Source: Firmicutes bacterium UBA2296 (GTDB lineage Bacteria; Bacillota; UBA994). From it: a stretch of 14,880 nucleotides of DNA. The notes under the pieces were generated by a model. That model did not search any database. It saw nothing but the letters and a program-made list of their open reading frames with translations, and was not told where the DNA came from. Positions within the stretch are counted from its first letter, which is position 1. The number at the start of each line of letters is the position of its first letter. The stretch is taken from positions 1 through 14,880 of the forward strand of contig DDWC01000173.1 in the NCBI GenBank assembly GCA_002345475.1, given 5' to 3'. Shown piece after piece: positions 7,451-14,132 of this stretch. A program made the translations under genes and the position numbers.

Positions 7451-8233
7451 TTAAGTCTCAGCACTATTCCTGGCGCCCACGCGATGAACGAAACTGCTGC
7501 TTATCTCAAGCAGGCCTGCGATCTTCCGATGGCTAAGACCTGTCTTTTGCAAAAGCTCGGTCACCAGTTCTTCAAGGCGTTCCGCATTTCTATAGACTTC
7601 CTTTGCCTCGCTGATTCCCCTCGTCAGGCAGAAGGACTCGATCAGCCTTTGGGCAGCCAGAGCCCTGTTTTGCTCAAGATCCTCCGGAGTATCAAAGAAC
7701 TCCACTGAGTCGTCAATGTGATGGAAAGCCCTGAAAGAGTCCATTCCCGCAAAGAGATCCAATACCGTATCAATGGTTTCCTGCCTGACTATGTGCGCAG
7801 TAGCATCGATATACTCCCTGTAACTGCTCCATAGATATTCTTCAGGATAACTTACCAACCCGGCTTTGACCGGGTTGTTGTGCACGTATCTGATGGCCTG
7901 TAAGAGATGTGGATCATCTAGGATAACTTCGCTTCTGTATCTGTCCTGAAACACATGCCCAACTCTGTCGCCAGACCTGTTATAACCCATGGCATATTTG
8001 ATGTTGATTTTCTTGATGGCCTCACTCAAGTCCGCAATCTCCGCCCGAACGATGAGATGAATGTGATTATCCATGAGGCAATAGGCTGTTAGGTCAACCC
8101 CCTTTGCCTTAAGTAGCAGCTCTGAAAACCACTCTTTCTGCCACTTCCTCGCTATAATCATCTCTCTGTTGTTTCCGCGCATCATGACGTGATAGAACCC
8201 AGTTGGACTGATCTTCCTGGCTTGCCTTGCCAA
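7451..8233 (-). CDS. REP-associated tyrosine transposase (RAYT, Y1/HUH family)
   Basis: This 260-residue protein has the RAYT pattern: YHVMMRGNNRE near residues 14-24, CLMDNHIHLIV with the HIH metal-binding pair at 57-59, INIKYAMGYNR with the likely catalytic tyrosine (Tyr80, or Tyr84), GHVFQDRYRSEVI, and IRYVHNNPVKAGLV. The C-terminus adds a helix-turn-helix-like segment (TGLSHRKIAGLLEISSSFVHR), a known extension in Bacillota members. These enzymes nick and rejoin single-stranded DNA at REP hairpins and are generally domesticated, single-copy genes rather than active insertion sequences. The TTG at 8233 is chosen because GAGGTG lies seven bases ahead. The gene is framed by inverted 29-base hairpins at 7414-7442 and 8279-8307, the expected substrates. 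It appears intact. Confidence 0.93.
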   Translation of the reverse strand: MARQARKISPTGFYHVMMRGNNREMIIARKWQKEWFSELLLKAKGVDLTAYCLMDNHIHLIVRAEIADLSEAIKKINIKYAMGYNRSGDRVGHVFQDRYRSEVILDDPHLLQAIRYVHNNPVKAGLVSYPEEYLWSSYREYIDATAHIVRQETIDTVLDLFAGMDSFRAFHHIDDSVEFFDTPEDLEQNRALAAQRLIESFCLTRGISEAKEVYRNAERLEELVTELLQKTGLSHRKIAGLLEISSSFVHRVGARNSAET

Positions 8234-8277
8234 ACTTCATCACCTCTGAATCATAGTACTATTGGTTTGTCGGGATT

Positions 8278-8308
8278 CGAAGCGAAAAGAACCGTCCCTG
8301 ACGCTTCG
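8278..8308 (-). repeat. REP-like hairpin, right copy flanking the RAYT gene
   Basis: CGAAGCG and CGCTTCG form a perfect 7-base stem around a 17-base loop. Read on the minus strand, the 29-base core GAAGCG...CGCTTC matches the left copy at 7414-7442. Where the left stem has an A-T pair at its innermost position, this copy has G-C, a compensatory change. It lies upstream of the transposase start, between it and the ZIP gene. Confidence 0.85.
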
Positions 8309-8341
8309 TATCGGCGAGACCTCGCATGCGGCCAGCGGTCA

Positions 8342-9166
8342 TTATCCCAGAGCCACATCCAGTATCATCATAACGGCAAAGCCCAGCATGGCCCCGATTG
8401 TCGAAATATCGGTTTTCGGACCGCCCTCTTCTCGCCTCGCCTCGGGTATAAGTTCCTCAACAACAACATAGATCATGGCGCCAGCCGCGAAGGCAAGGGC
8501 ATATGGTAGTATCGGTTGCATTCTTGTGACCGCAAAGGCACCCAGAACACCGGCTATGGGCTCCACAATGCCTGACGACTGCCCGTACAAGAATGCTTTG
8601 GTTCTGCTGAGGCCTTCGCGCCGCAGAGGTATCGATACCGCCGCTCCCTCGGGGAAGTTCTGCAGTCCTATGCCTATGGCCAAGGCAACTGCCCCTGCCA
8701 GTGTTGCTGAAGTCCCCACACCGGCAGCAACAGCGCCAAAGGCCACACCGACAGCAAGTCCTTCAGGTATATTGTGAAGTGTAATTGCCAGCACTAACAA
8801 GACACTTCTCTGCCACGTAGTCCTAAGACCTTCTGCGGCAGACACATTTCGCCCGGCATGCAAATGAGGTAGCAATTTGTTGACCAAATAGAGGAATCCG
8901 CCCCCTAATAGAAATCCTGAAGCAGCAGTGACATACGGCACCTGACCTAGTTCTTCAGCTAGCTCAATCCCAGGCGCAAGCAGAGACCAGAAGCTGGCAG
9001 CAATCATAACCCCAGCCGCAAACCCCAACATGCCATTTAGCACTTTCTTGTTTATGGTCTTGAAAAAGAAGACAAGAGATGCACCCAGGGCGGTGACCCC
9101 CCACGTGAAGACGGTTGCTATTAAAGCCTGTTGAACCGCACCAAATTGACTTATCCACTGAATCAC
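8342..9166 (-). CDS. ZIP family divalent metal transporter (GufA/ZupT-like)
   Basis: A membrane protein of 274 residues with about eight hydrophobic segments and the two ZIP signature helices: LHNIPEGLAVG (near residues 130-140) and QNFPEGAAVS (near 169-178). The H, N, P and E residues in these helices form the binuclear metal centre of the family. A histidine-containing loop (LLPHLHAGRN) lies before TM4, as in other ZIPs, and EELIPEARREEGG marks the later loop. Members carry Zn2+ and sometimes Fe2+, Mn2+ or Cd2+ across the cytoplasmic membrane. I prefer the GTG at 9166, which has GAGGTG seven bases upstream. The in-frame ATG at 9181 lacks a ribosome site. The gap to the GGDEF gene is about 50 bases, so both may share a transcript. 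Confidence 0.92.
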   Translation of the reverse strand: MIQWISQFGAVQQALIATVFTWGVTALGASLVFFFKTINKKVLNGMLGFAAGVMIAASFWSLLAPGIELAEELGQVPYVTAASGFLLGGGFLYLVNKLLPHLHAGRNVSAAEGLRTTWQRSVLLVLAITLHNIPEGLAVGVAFGAVAAGVGTSATLAGAVALAIGIGLQNFPEGAAVSIPLRREGLSRTKAFLYGQSSGIVEPIAGVLGAFAVTRMQPILPYALAFAAGAMIYVVVEELIPEARREEGGPKTDISTIGAMLGFAVMMILDVALG

Positions 9167-9220
9167 ACGACAACACCTCATCTGCGAGAAATCCGACGTG
9201 GGAGACTAAGATAGTTGCAG

Positions 9221-10330
9221 TTAGTAAGACGAAACGGTAGCCTCACGGCCTGCATTGGCCTTATGAACCTTTTTGAACTGATACATCTGATCATCAGCCT
9301 CTTTAAGGGCTTTGTATAGATCCGGCCTCCCCCCGCCCGGAGAAATGCTGTATCCATATGAGATTGTCGGCAGGATTTTGCCTCTGTTGCGCATTTCTTC
9401 AAGAGCATCTGTCATAGACCTTAAATGCTCTTCTATTTTTTCACTATCAGTTTCACTGCCGATTATGGAGAATTCATCGCCGCCATAACGATAGCAGGTG
9501 TAATGCTGATCAAACGAATCCTTTATGATTTCCGCAACGCTTTGTATGACTTGATCGCCATAATCATGCCCGTACGTATCGTTAACACTTTTGAAATCGT
9601 TTATATCAAGGACCATAACGGAATAACCCTTTGCACTCACTAACTCTCTGGCGATCTTATCAAAAGTTGCCCGGTTATATAAACCGGTCAGTGTGTCAAA
9701 GCTGTTATCAAACTCAGATATCAAGAGGAAGTAAAGGAACAACGATAGTGTTACACCATGCCACGAAGAATATGCCAGCGGTTCTATCAGCTGTATGCTG
9801 GTGCTTGTTATGGTGAACATCGACAAAGCAATCATCTTACGCATAATAGGATAATTGTACTGTCTGCCCGTATCCACAGTTCTGACAACCAGGAACAGGA
9901 AATTGAAAATATAGGCTGCCATAAAGACAAAGAAGTAATCTCCTCTAAAATATTGATTGCTGGCGTTGACATGAAAAACAAAGCCGAACCACGGTGACAA
10001 GACTGTCGCCACGATGTTTATGTATGTCGGAACCAGCAAGATCTTGTGCGTTCTGAGAATGTCACTGTAGAAAATCAGAGCTATGGCCAGGGGAATTATC
10101 GGGGTAAGAGCAAAGCCCACAACATTGCAGAAGATGTTCAAGCTGCGAAAAGCTACGTTTCCATTTCCAGCAAAAATAGTTCCCGCTTCAGCAAGAATTA
10201 CGGTGACGGTGAGAATTATTGCTGCGGAAAATGGCTTCTTACGACGGCTATCCAGTGCGGTGCTGGAATGCAACAGCCACATCAAGTAAAGGAGTGCGGC
10301 TATATCTATGCTGTATGTGGCAATATACAT
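9221..10330 (-). CDS. Seven-helix membrane diguanylate cyclase (GGDEF)
   Basis: This 369-residue protein has seven hydrophobic segments in the first 205 residues, then a GGDEF domain. The domain opens with DTLTGLYNRATFDK (near 212), continues with VMVLDINDFKSVNDTYGHDYGD, and has the active-site YRYGGDEF (GGDEF near 283-287). All catalytic residues are present, so it should make cyclic di-GMP from two GTP. The inhibitory RxxD site usually five residues before GGDEF is absent (DQHY occupies that place), so product feedback through it is not expected. The N-terminal part resembles the 7TM sensor regions placed before GGDEF or kinase domains in Clostridia; the signal is unknown. The ATG at 10330 has AGGG five bases upstream. 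A TTG at 10354 is less likely. Confidence 0.93.
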   Translation of the reverse strand: MYIATYSIDIAALLYLMWLLHSSTALDSRRKKPFSAAIILTVTVILAEAGTIFAGNGNVAFRSLNIFCNVVGFALTPIIPLAIALIFYSDILRTHKILLVPTYINIVATVLSPWFGFVFHVNASNQYFRGDYFFVFMAAYIFNFLFLVVRTVDTGRQYNYPIMRKMIALSMFTITSTSIQLIEPLAYSSWHGVTLSLFLYFLLISEFDNSFDTLTGLYNRATFDKIARELVSAKGYSVMVLDINDFKSVNDTYGHDYGDQVIQSVAEIIKDSFDQHYTCYRYGGDEFSIIGSETDSEKIEEHLRSMTDALEEMRNRGKILPTISYGYSISPGGGRPDLYKALKEADDQMYQFKKVHKANAGREATVSSY

Positions 10331-10383
10331 TACTGCCCTGACCCCCTGGCACAATTATCTTATTCAAACTGGCATATTCCAGT

Positions 10384-10402
10384 GAAGCACCGGGGACGGT
10401 TC
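10384..10402 (+). repeat. Solitary REP-like half element
   Basis: These 19 bases, GAAGCACCGGGGACGGTTC, are identical to the first 19 bases of the hairpin at 7414. The 3' stem half (TGCTTC) is missing: the sequence continues CCAGATGC. It lies in the 170-base gap between the methyltransferase and GGDEF genes, about 2 kb from the transposase. Confidence 0.75.
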
Positions 10403-10470
10403 CCAGATGCAGAGCACTGCCACTCTAAAGGGTACGCAGCTGGATCCAGAGAGACATACTGGATTTCACT

Positions 10471-10494
10471 GCGCGACAACCATTTGTCCAGCGC
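10471..10494 (-). terminator. Hairpin downstream of the methyltransferase, possible transcript end
   Basis: GCGC plus GACAA (10471-10479) pairs with TTGTC plus GCGC (10484-10494) around a 4-base loop with a 2-base bulge, starting six bases after the methyltransferase stop. No T-run follows on the minus strand, so it is not a standard intrinsic terminator. It may stabilise the 3' end or act with another factor. Confidence 0.35.
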
Positions 10495-10500
10495 GGTCAA

Positions 10501-11265
10501 TCAAGCGATGACCTGCAGGAGCAAGGTTACACCGGATATTTCGTCTTCCAGCTGTTTGCATTCAGCTAGCTGGCTGTGTATGTAGCTATCAAAAAGCTGT
10601 GCCTTTCCCGGTATCGTCACCTTAAGTTCATTAGCTCTTTTTTCTATCCATTCCTGCTGCTCTTTATTGAGACTGGCCAGTTCATCATCTTCAATGACTC
10701 TCTCGTCAACAAGTACAACTCCAGCGCGGGCGAAGATATCCAGCCAGTGTTCTCTCGTTGGGTGCTCCGAGTCGCTTTTCTCATTCCCATAGGCATCATC
10801 AATGATGATGTGTCCGTCGCTTTTGACGGTGCGTTTAAGCAGAGCAATCGTCTCCTCTGGCCTTCCCAGTACGTCGCCAACTGCTCCCAGTATAACGATA
10901 TCGTAGTCTCTCTCCTTCTCAACCGACTCTGTTATATCCTCCGCCACAAACTCGCAGAGTGCATCTACGCCAAACTCCCTTGCCTTCTGAACCGCAAAAC
11001 TGATGAAGTCCGGCATAATGTCAATCCCTTTTACCTTGCAGCCTAGTTCCCTGGCCAGGTTAACGCTGACCGCTCCTTTGCCACACGCCAGATCAAGGAT
11101 TCTGGTCTGTCTGGATATGGGGATGTGTCTGGTGATCATCCCCAGTATGTCCTGGGGTGATGATCCTAGTTCCCATAAATCCTGTAGCAGATACGGCAGG
11201 TAAGGAATCAGTTCTGTGGATTCAGCCGTTAGCGACTTCGCAAGCTTCTCCTCAACAGTGTCTAT
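10501..11265 (-). CDS. Class I SAM-dependent methyltransferase, apparent ATA start
   Basis: Motif I is clear (ILDLACGKGAVSVNLA), followed by the acidic ribose-binding VKGIDIMPDF, then FVAEDITE, VILGAVGDVLG and DGHIIIDDAYG, as in Rossmann-fold class I methyltransferases. The substrate is unknown. The first standard start codon is ATG 11139, only 13 codons before motif I. Upstream, an open frame continues for 42 codons and encodes TELIPYLPYLLQDLWELGSS, the conserved N-terminal helix of this family, so it is coding. That frame begins just after an in-frame TGA, and GGAGGTGA at 11272-11279 stands six bases before an ATA at 11265. No ATG, GTG or TTG occurs in frame between them. I therefore place the start at ATA and expect about 254 residues. 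A sequencing error or a lost start codon is the alternative. Confidence 0.85.
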   Translation of the reverse strand: MDTVEEKLAKSLTAESTELIPYLPYLLQDLWELGSSPQDILGMITRHIPISRQTRILDLACGKGAVSVNLARELGCKVKGIDIMPDFISFAVQKAREFGVDALCEFVAEDITESVEKERDYDIVILGAVGDVLGRPEETIALLKRTVKSDGHIIIDDAYGNEKSDSEHPTREHWLDIFARAGVVLVDERVIEDDELASLNKEQQEWIEKRANELKVTIPGKAQLFDSYIHSQLAECKQLEDEISGVTLLLQVIA

Positions 11266-11271
11266 GTGATG

Positions 11272-11279
11272 TCACCTCC
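11272..11279 (-). promoter_or_regulatory. Strong ribosome binding site before an ATA codon
   Basis: GGAGGTGA on the minus strand, followed by CATCAC and ATA at 11265-11263. It is among the best ribosome sites in the window and is correctly spaced for the methyltransferase frame, yet no standard start codon follows in frame. Confidence 0.65.
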
Positions 11280-11341
11280 ATACGGGGAAAAATAGACTCT
11301 ATCACCAATATATCAGCGGATATTGCGCAGAACTACATTGC

Positions 11342-11365
11342 GGCGCTCGTCACCAATGACACGCC
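11342..11365. other. Hairpin between the 59-residue gene and the methyltransferase
   Basis: GGCG and GTCA (11342-11352) pair with TGAC and CGCC (11357-11365) around a CCAA loop, with an internal bulge. It lies in the 121-base gap between two genes read leftward. No T-run follows. The rest of the gap shows no gene and no clear promoter. Confidence 0.3.
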
Positions 11366-11386
11366 AGCTACGGTACTTCAGCGTTC

Positions 11387-11566
11387 TCATCCATGTAGGC
11401 GGTCCAGTTTGCTGCTGATCTGCCCCAGCTGTGTCTCCATGTGCGCCAGCTGTAGCTGAATAGGGTCAAACTTCGCATTAAGGTTTCTTATCTCTCTGGG
11501 CACCACAAAAACCACTCTGTACCCGAGATATAGTAACAGCAGGATTGCTAATACGATCTCAACCAT
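11387..11566 (-). CDS. Small membrane-anchored coiled-coil protein, 59 residues
   Basis: The frame starts with the ATG at 11566 and ends with a TGA at 11387. It encodes an N-terminal membrane segment (MVEIVLAILLLLYLGYRVVF, residues 1-22) followed by PREIRNLNAKFD and a heptad-like amphipathic tail (IQLQLAHMETQLGQISSKLD). This is the organisation of small single-pass proteins with a cytoplasmic coiled coil. The ribosome site is modest: GGAGAGG lies about 11-13 bases ahead. It begins 31 bases after the stop of the RraA-like gene in the same direction. I do not recognise a family; the ordered composition argues for a real gene. Confidence 0.6.
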   Translation of the reverse strand: MVEIVLAILLLLYLGYRVVFVVPREIRNLNAKFDPIQLQLAHMETQLGQISSKLDRLHG

Positions 11567-11597
11567 TTCCGTTCTTGCACCTCTCCATCATCTACTT

Positions 11598-12239
11598 TCA
11601 GGCCTTCGTGGCTGCCTCCCCGCCCTTCAGCTTACCCTCCAGACCAAATATGGTCAGGGTGCTTTCACCGGCAAGAAGCCGACGCCGGACCATCCCCTCG
11701 TCTCTGTTTTTCTGTTCAGCCTTCTCCAGCACGGACTGGGCCGTCTCCGCGGGCACGACCACTACGCCATCTAGATCGCCGACCACGACATCTCCAGGAT
11801 GAACCACAACGCCGCCGCAAGTGATGGTTTGATTGAGCTCGCCGGGGTTTTCCTTGACGGTTCCGCCGGGATTCACAGCCCCGGAAAACACGGCAAAGCC
11901 TAACTCTGCGAGGTCAACCGCGTCCCGGCATGCGCCGTCAATTACTACGCCGGATATCCCTCGTGCCTGGCACGCCGTGGCCATAATATCACCGAACACC
12001 CCACCACCTGCGTATCCTTCGGCGTCCACCACCAGCACCGATCCTGCAGGTGCATTGTAGATGGCACGATGCAGGCCTAAGTTGTCTCCCGCCGGAATCT
12101 TCACAGTATACGCCCGACCGGCCAGTCGCATTTTGTGGCACACAGGTCTTATCGCCGAAACCATGTTACCTCCCGGACCTCGTGCATCACAGATGTTACC
12201 TGTGGGTAGTCTTCTGAAACGTTCGACCATATCATCCAT
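11598..12239 (-). CDS. RraA-like protein / HMG-type aldolase family
   Basis: This 213-residue protein shows the RraA/4-hydroxy-4-methyl-2-oxoglutarate aldolase fold: LPTGNICDARG near the start, GDNLGLHRAI, VLVVDAEG, then GGGVFGDIMATACQARGISG and VVIDGACRDAVDL with the conserved Arg-Asp pair (near 105-106), and VVVHPGDVVVGDLDGVVVVP. Members are either divalent-metal aldolases acting on pyruvate-derived hydroxy acids or regulators resembling RNase E inhibitor RraA. Such proteins are often mislabelled demethylmenaquinone methyltransferase. In Bacillota an enzymatic role is more likely, but the substrate is not shown. The ATG at 12239 has GAGGTG six bases upstream; the track-extending GTG at 12248 overlaps that site. 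The 59-residue membrane protein follows after 31 bases. Confidence 0.88.
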   Translation of the reverse strand: MDDMVERFRRLPTGNICDARGPGGNMVSAIRPVCHKMRLAGRAYTVKIPAGDNLGLHRAIYNAPAGSVLVVDAEGYAGGGVFGDIMATACQARGISGVVIDGACRDAVDLAELGFAVFSGAVNPGGTVKENPGELNQTITCGGVVVHPGDVVVGDLDGVVVVPAETAQSVLEKAEQKNRDEGMVRRRLLAGESTLTIFGLEGKLKGGEAATKA

Positions 12240-12308
12240 TTTTCTCACCTCGAGATTATTGAGTCTGACTAACGTAGATAGCTGAGGGCTCGATCCTCGC
12301 CAGCAACT

Positions 12309-12854
12309 CTAAGGAGAGTTTCCGGTCTTCCGGGTGAGCAGGGAGTAGAGATGATGCACGTACTCTTCGTCTCTGAAGATCTCTGTTCGCGTCTGCCCTG
12401 TTAGCACAAAACCGAGTTTCTCGGCCAGAAGAATTGACTTGCTGTTCTGTGGATAGATGCAGGCCCTGATTTCCCGGACGGACATGCTGTGCCCGGCGAA
12501 ATCGATGAGTGCCTGCAGTGCTTCCTGCATATATCCCTTACCGCGAAACTCCTTTTTGAGGTCATAACCGATCTCAACGCTGGCCTCGGCAGTGTTCCAG
12601 TTGTGGAATCCACATGTTCCCATTTTCGCCCCGTCCTCTTTGCGCTGTAAGATCCACCTCTGTTGTCGTCGCGGCTCTGGCTGCGAATAAAAGGCGATGA
12701 TCTCATCAGCGCCGCCTATGTCTGTCAGTGGTTCGGCATCATACAGGTATCTGTTAATATCTTCGTCGGAAAACTGACTAAATATGAACTCCCGGTCCCC
12801 GGCATCAATTTTCTTAAGCAACAATCTATCTGTCTCGATGTTCTTAAAGAACAC
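12309..12854 (-). CDS. GNAT acetyltransferase (RimJ/RimL-like)
   Basis: This 181-residue protein begins MFFKNIETDRLLLKKIDAGD, the usual opening of RimJ/RimL-type GNAT enzymes. It has MGTCGFHNWN, ASVEIGYDLKKEFRGKGYMQ with the acetyl-CoA pyrophosphate loop RGKGYM (104-109), and NSKSILLAEKLGFVLTGQTR. It should transfer an acetyl group from acetyl-CoA to an amine, perhaps a protein N-terminus or small molecule. The GTG at 12854 follows GGAGGT at about six bases. Upstream, 64 bases away, is the surviving 3' end of rlmD, so before the element inserted this gene lay directly downstream of rlmD and may have been co-transcribed with it. Confidence 0.9.
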   Translation of the reverse strand: MFFKNIETDRLLLKKIDAGDREFIFSQFSDEDINRYLYDAEPLTDIGGADEIIAFYSQPEPRRQQRWILQRKEDGAKMGTCGFHNWNTAEASVEIGYDLKKEFRGKGYMQEALQALIDFAGHSMSVREIRACIYPQNSKSILLAEKLGFVLTGQTRTEIFRDEEYVHHLYSLLTRKTGNSP

Positions 12855-12918
12855 TCCACCACCTCCATTTGCCGGGCGTCTACCATGACAGGAAAACCCA
12901 TCATCGCAGAAGCTCCGG

Positions 12919-12954
12919 CTAAGACTTTGTCACCAAGGCCACACACTCCACGTG
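12919..12954 (-). pseudogene. rlmD: 3' tail of rlmD left behind by an integrated element
   Basis: Read on the minus strand, CAC at 12954 through TAG at 12919 encodes HVECVALVTKS and a stop. This matches the C-terminal end of 23S rRNA m5U methyltransferases of the RlmD/RumA/TrmA family, which finish with a HVE-C/T-V-hydrophobic motif close to the terminus. Sequence to the right of 12955 is not rlmD but part of an SLH surface protein gene. Only these eleven codons and the stop remain, and the rest should lie beyond the other end of the element. The match is short, so the identification rests on the motif, on its position at the end of a frame, and on the known use of this site by ICEs. Confidence 0.65.
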
Positions 12955-14120
12955 CCTTGAGGGTTTAGTTCTCCTGTGAGAGCCTCAATGATTTCTACAG
13001 CTACACCGTCTTTTACCAAAGACCACACCACTGCTTTACTTCCGAGGTTTTCGGTTGAAAGCTCTACAGCAACAGCAGTATCGGTGTGTGCTGTTTCAGG
13101 TAGCTTAAAATCAGCTGAAACCATTGGATAAACAGTGATAGCCTGTTCATAATTTGCCGCCACACCTCGACTGTTTTTAACAGTGGCTATTAGAGTAAAA
13201 CTACCGGTTTGTAAAAACTGTACTGTACCTCCATCGGCTGTCAGCTCGCCTTTGATAATATCTGTTAGCACCGCCGGGAGTCCGTCTTTTTGAACTGTCC
13301 ATATAATACTGCTGACATAGCGGCTGTTTGCTTCAACCTTAATTTCATCGGCTGTATAGGCAGCTTCGGGAAGGGTGAAGGAAAACTGAGGGGCTGGCAC
13401 ATAGGAAGAACCTCCATTACCTGAAGGCTTTTCCTCCGGCTTTATGACAGGCTGTTTTTCCGATTCTTCTTTTTTTATCTGTTCCTTAGCTTTTTCTGTA
13501 TCCACTAACATTTCAAAAGCTTCACCACGAGTGGCATTCTTATCGGGACAAATTGTGCCATCCGGATACCCATCTATAATGTGGTAGTGCTTGCCGGTAC
13601 AGATGTATGCCTTTTCTTCCCCACTAAGCTGACTTTCATCTAAAAATCCAAGCATACATGGACAGGATGGGTCATGGCTTTCCTTGCCCATGGCTCTGAC
13701 CAGCATACGGATCATTTCCATACGGGTGATAGGTTCATCAGGTAAAAACTTATCAGCAAAATCACCTTTTTGGATAATCCCTGCAATGACAAGAGCCTCT
13801 ACATCAGACTCAGACCAGTGTCCCGCAATATCAGTAAAGCGGATTATAATATCCTGTCCGTCAGGCTTCGGCAGTTCCATCGTCCTTGTTATCAGAGCTG
13901 CAAATTCCGCTCTTGTAATAATATTATCTGGGTGAACCAGCCCATCGGGATAGCCAGCAATTACACCCTTTTCTGCAAGGATATTAATTGCTTCCTCTGC
14001 CCAATGCCCCTTGGCATCTTCAAAGTATCGATGAGCTGCATAAGCACTCCCTGCAGATAAAGAAAGTACCACGCAAAAAATCAGTAAAATACTGGTGGGT
14101 CTTTTAACTTTTGTACTCAT
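12930..14120 (-). CDS. S-layer homology (SLH) surface protein with Ig-like repeats, truncated at the element end
   Basis: The ATG at 14120 has AGGAGG seven bases upstream. A signal peptide (MSTKVKRPTSILLIFCVVLS to about residue 28, cleaved near SAYAA) precedes three SLH domains at about 33-82 (YFEDAKGHWAEEAINILAEK), 95-145 (FTDIAGHWSESDVEALVIAG) and 155-210 (GYPDGTICPDKNATRGEAFE). A Lys/Glu/Pro linker follows, then two Ig-like repeats. The first is complete (FSFTLPEAAYTADEIKVEAN to AITVYP); the second (ADFKLPETAHTDTAVAVELS) stops after TGELNPQG, where the first repeat continues with GTVQFLQTGSFTL. The last residues, TWSVWPW and the TGA, come from rlmD sequence read in another frame. SLH domains bind cell-wall polymers, so the intact protein would sit on the surface of a host cell. 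Here the C-terminus is lost. Confidence 0.88.
   Translation of the reverse strand: MSTKVKRPTSILLIFCVVLSLSAGSAYAAHRYFEDAKGHWAEEAINILAEKGVIAGYPDGLVHPDNIITRAEFAALITRTMELPKPDGQDIIIRFTDIAGHWSESDVEALVIAGIIQKGDFADKFLPDEPITRMEMIRMLVRAMGKESHDPSCPCMLGFLDESQLSGEEKAYICTGKHYHIIDGYPDGTICPDKNATRGEAFEMLVDTEKAKEQIKKEESEKQPVIKPEEKPSGNGGSSYVPAPQFSFTLPEAAYTADEIKVEANSRYVSSIIWTVQKDGLPAVLTDIIKGELTADGGTVQFLQTGSFTLIATVKNSRGVAANYEQAITVYPMVSADFKLPETAHTDTAVAVELSTENLGSKAVVWSLVKDGVAVEIIEALTGELNPQGTWSVWPW
12940..12956. other. Probable attachment-site junction (attL or attR) of an ICE
   Basis: On the minus strand the element sequence ending CCCTCAAGG meets CACGTGGAGTGTGTGG, the DNA encoding HVECV in rlmD. The 3' end of rlmD (rumA) is a known integration site for serine-recombinase ICEs in Bacillota. 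The exact crossover cannot be fixed without the other end. Confidence 0.55.
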
Positions 14121-14132
14121 TAGCAATCCTCC

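Noticed and set aside
7414..8308. The transposase unit as an active IS200/IS605 insertion sequence
   Set aside because: The protein belongs to the RAYT branch, and the flanking sequences are REP-like hairpins in inverted orientation rather than IS ends. A third partial copy occurs without a transposase.
8314..8325. GCGAG-AC-CTCGC inverted repeat after the ZIP gene as a terminator
   Set aside because: The two-base loop is too small, leaving only about four stem pairs, and no T-run follows on the minus strand.
10046..10585. Plus-strand open frame of 179 codons
   Set aside because: It overlaps the GGDEF gene, the repeat-bearing gap and the methyltransferase end in antisense, with no ribosome site or domain.
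12725..12946. Minus-strand frame starting MCGLGDKVLAGASAMMGF across the GNAT upstream region
   Set aside because: It overlaps the GNAT coding sequence out of frame and has no ribosome site; the rlmD tail and GNAT leader explain this DNA.
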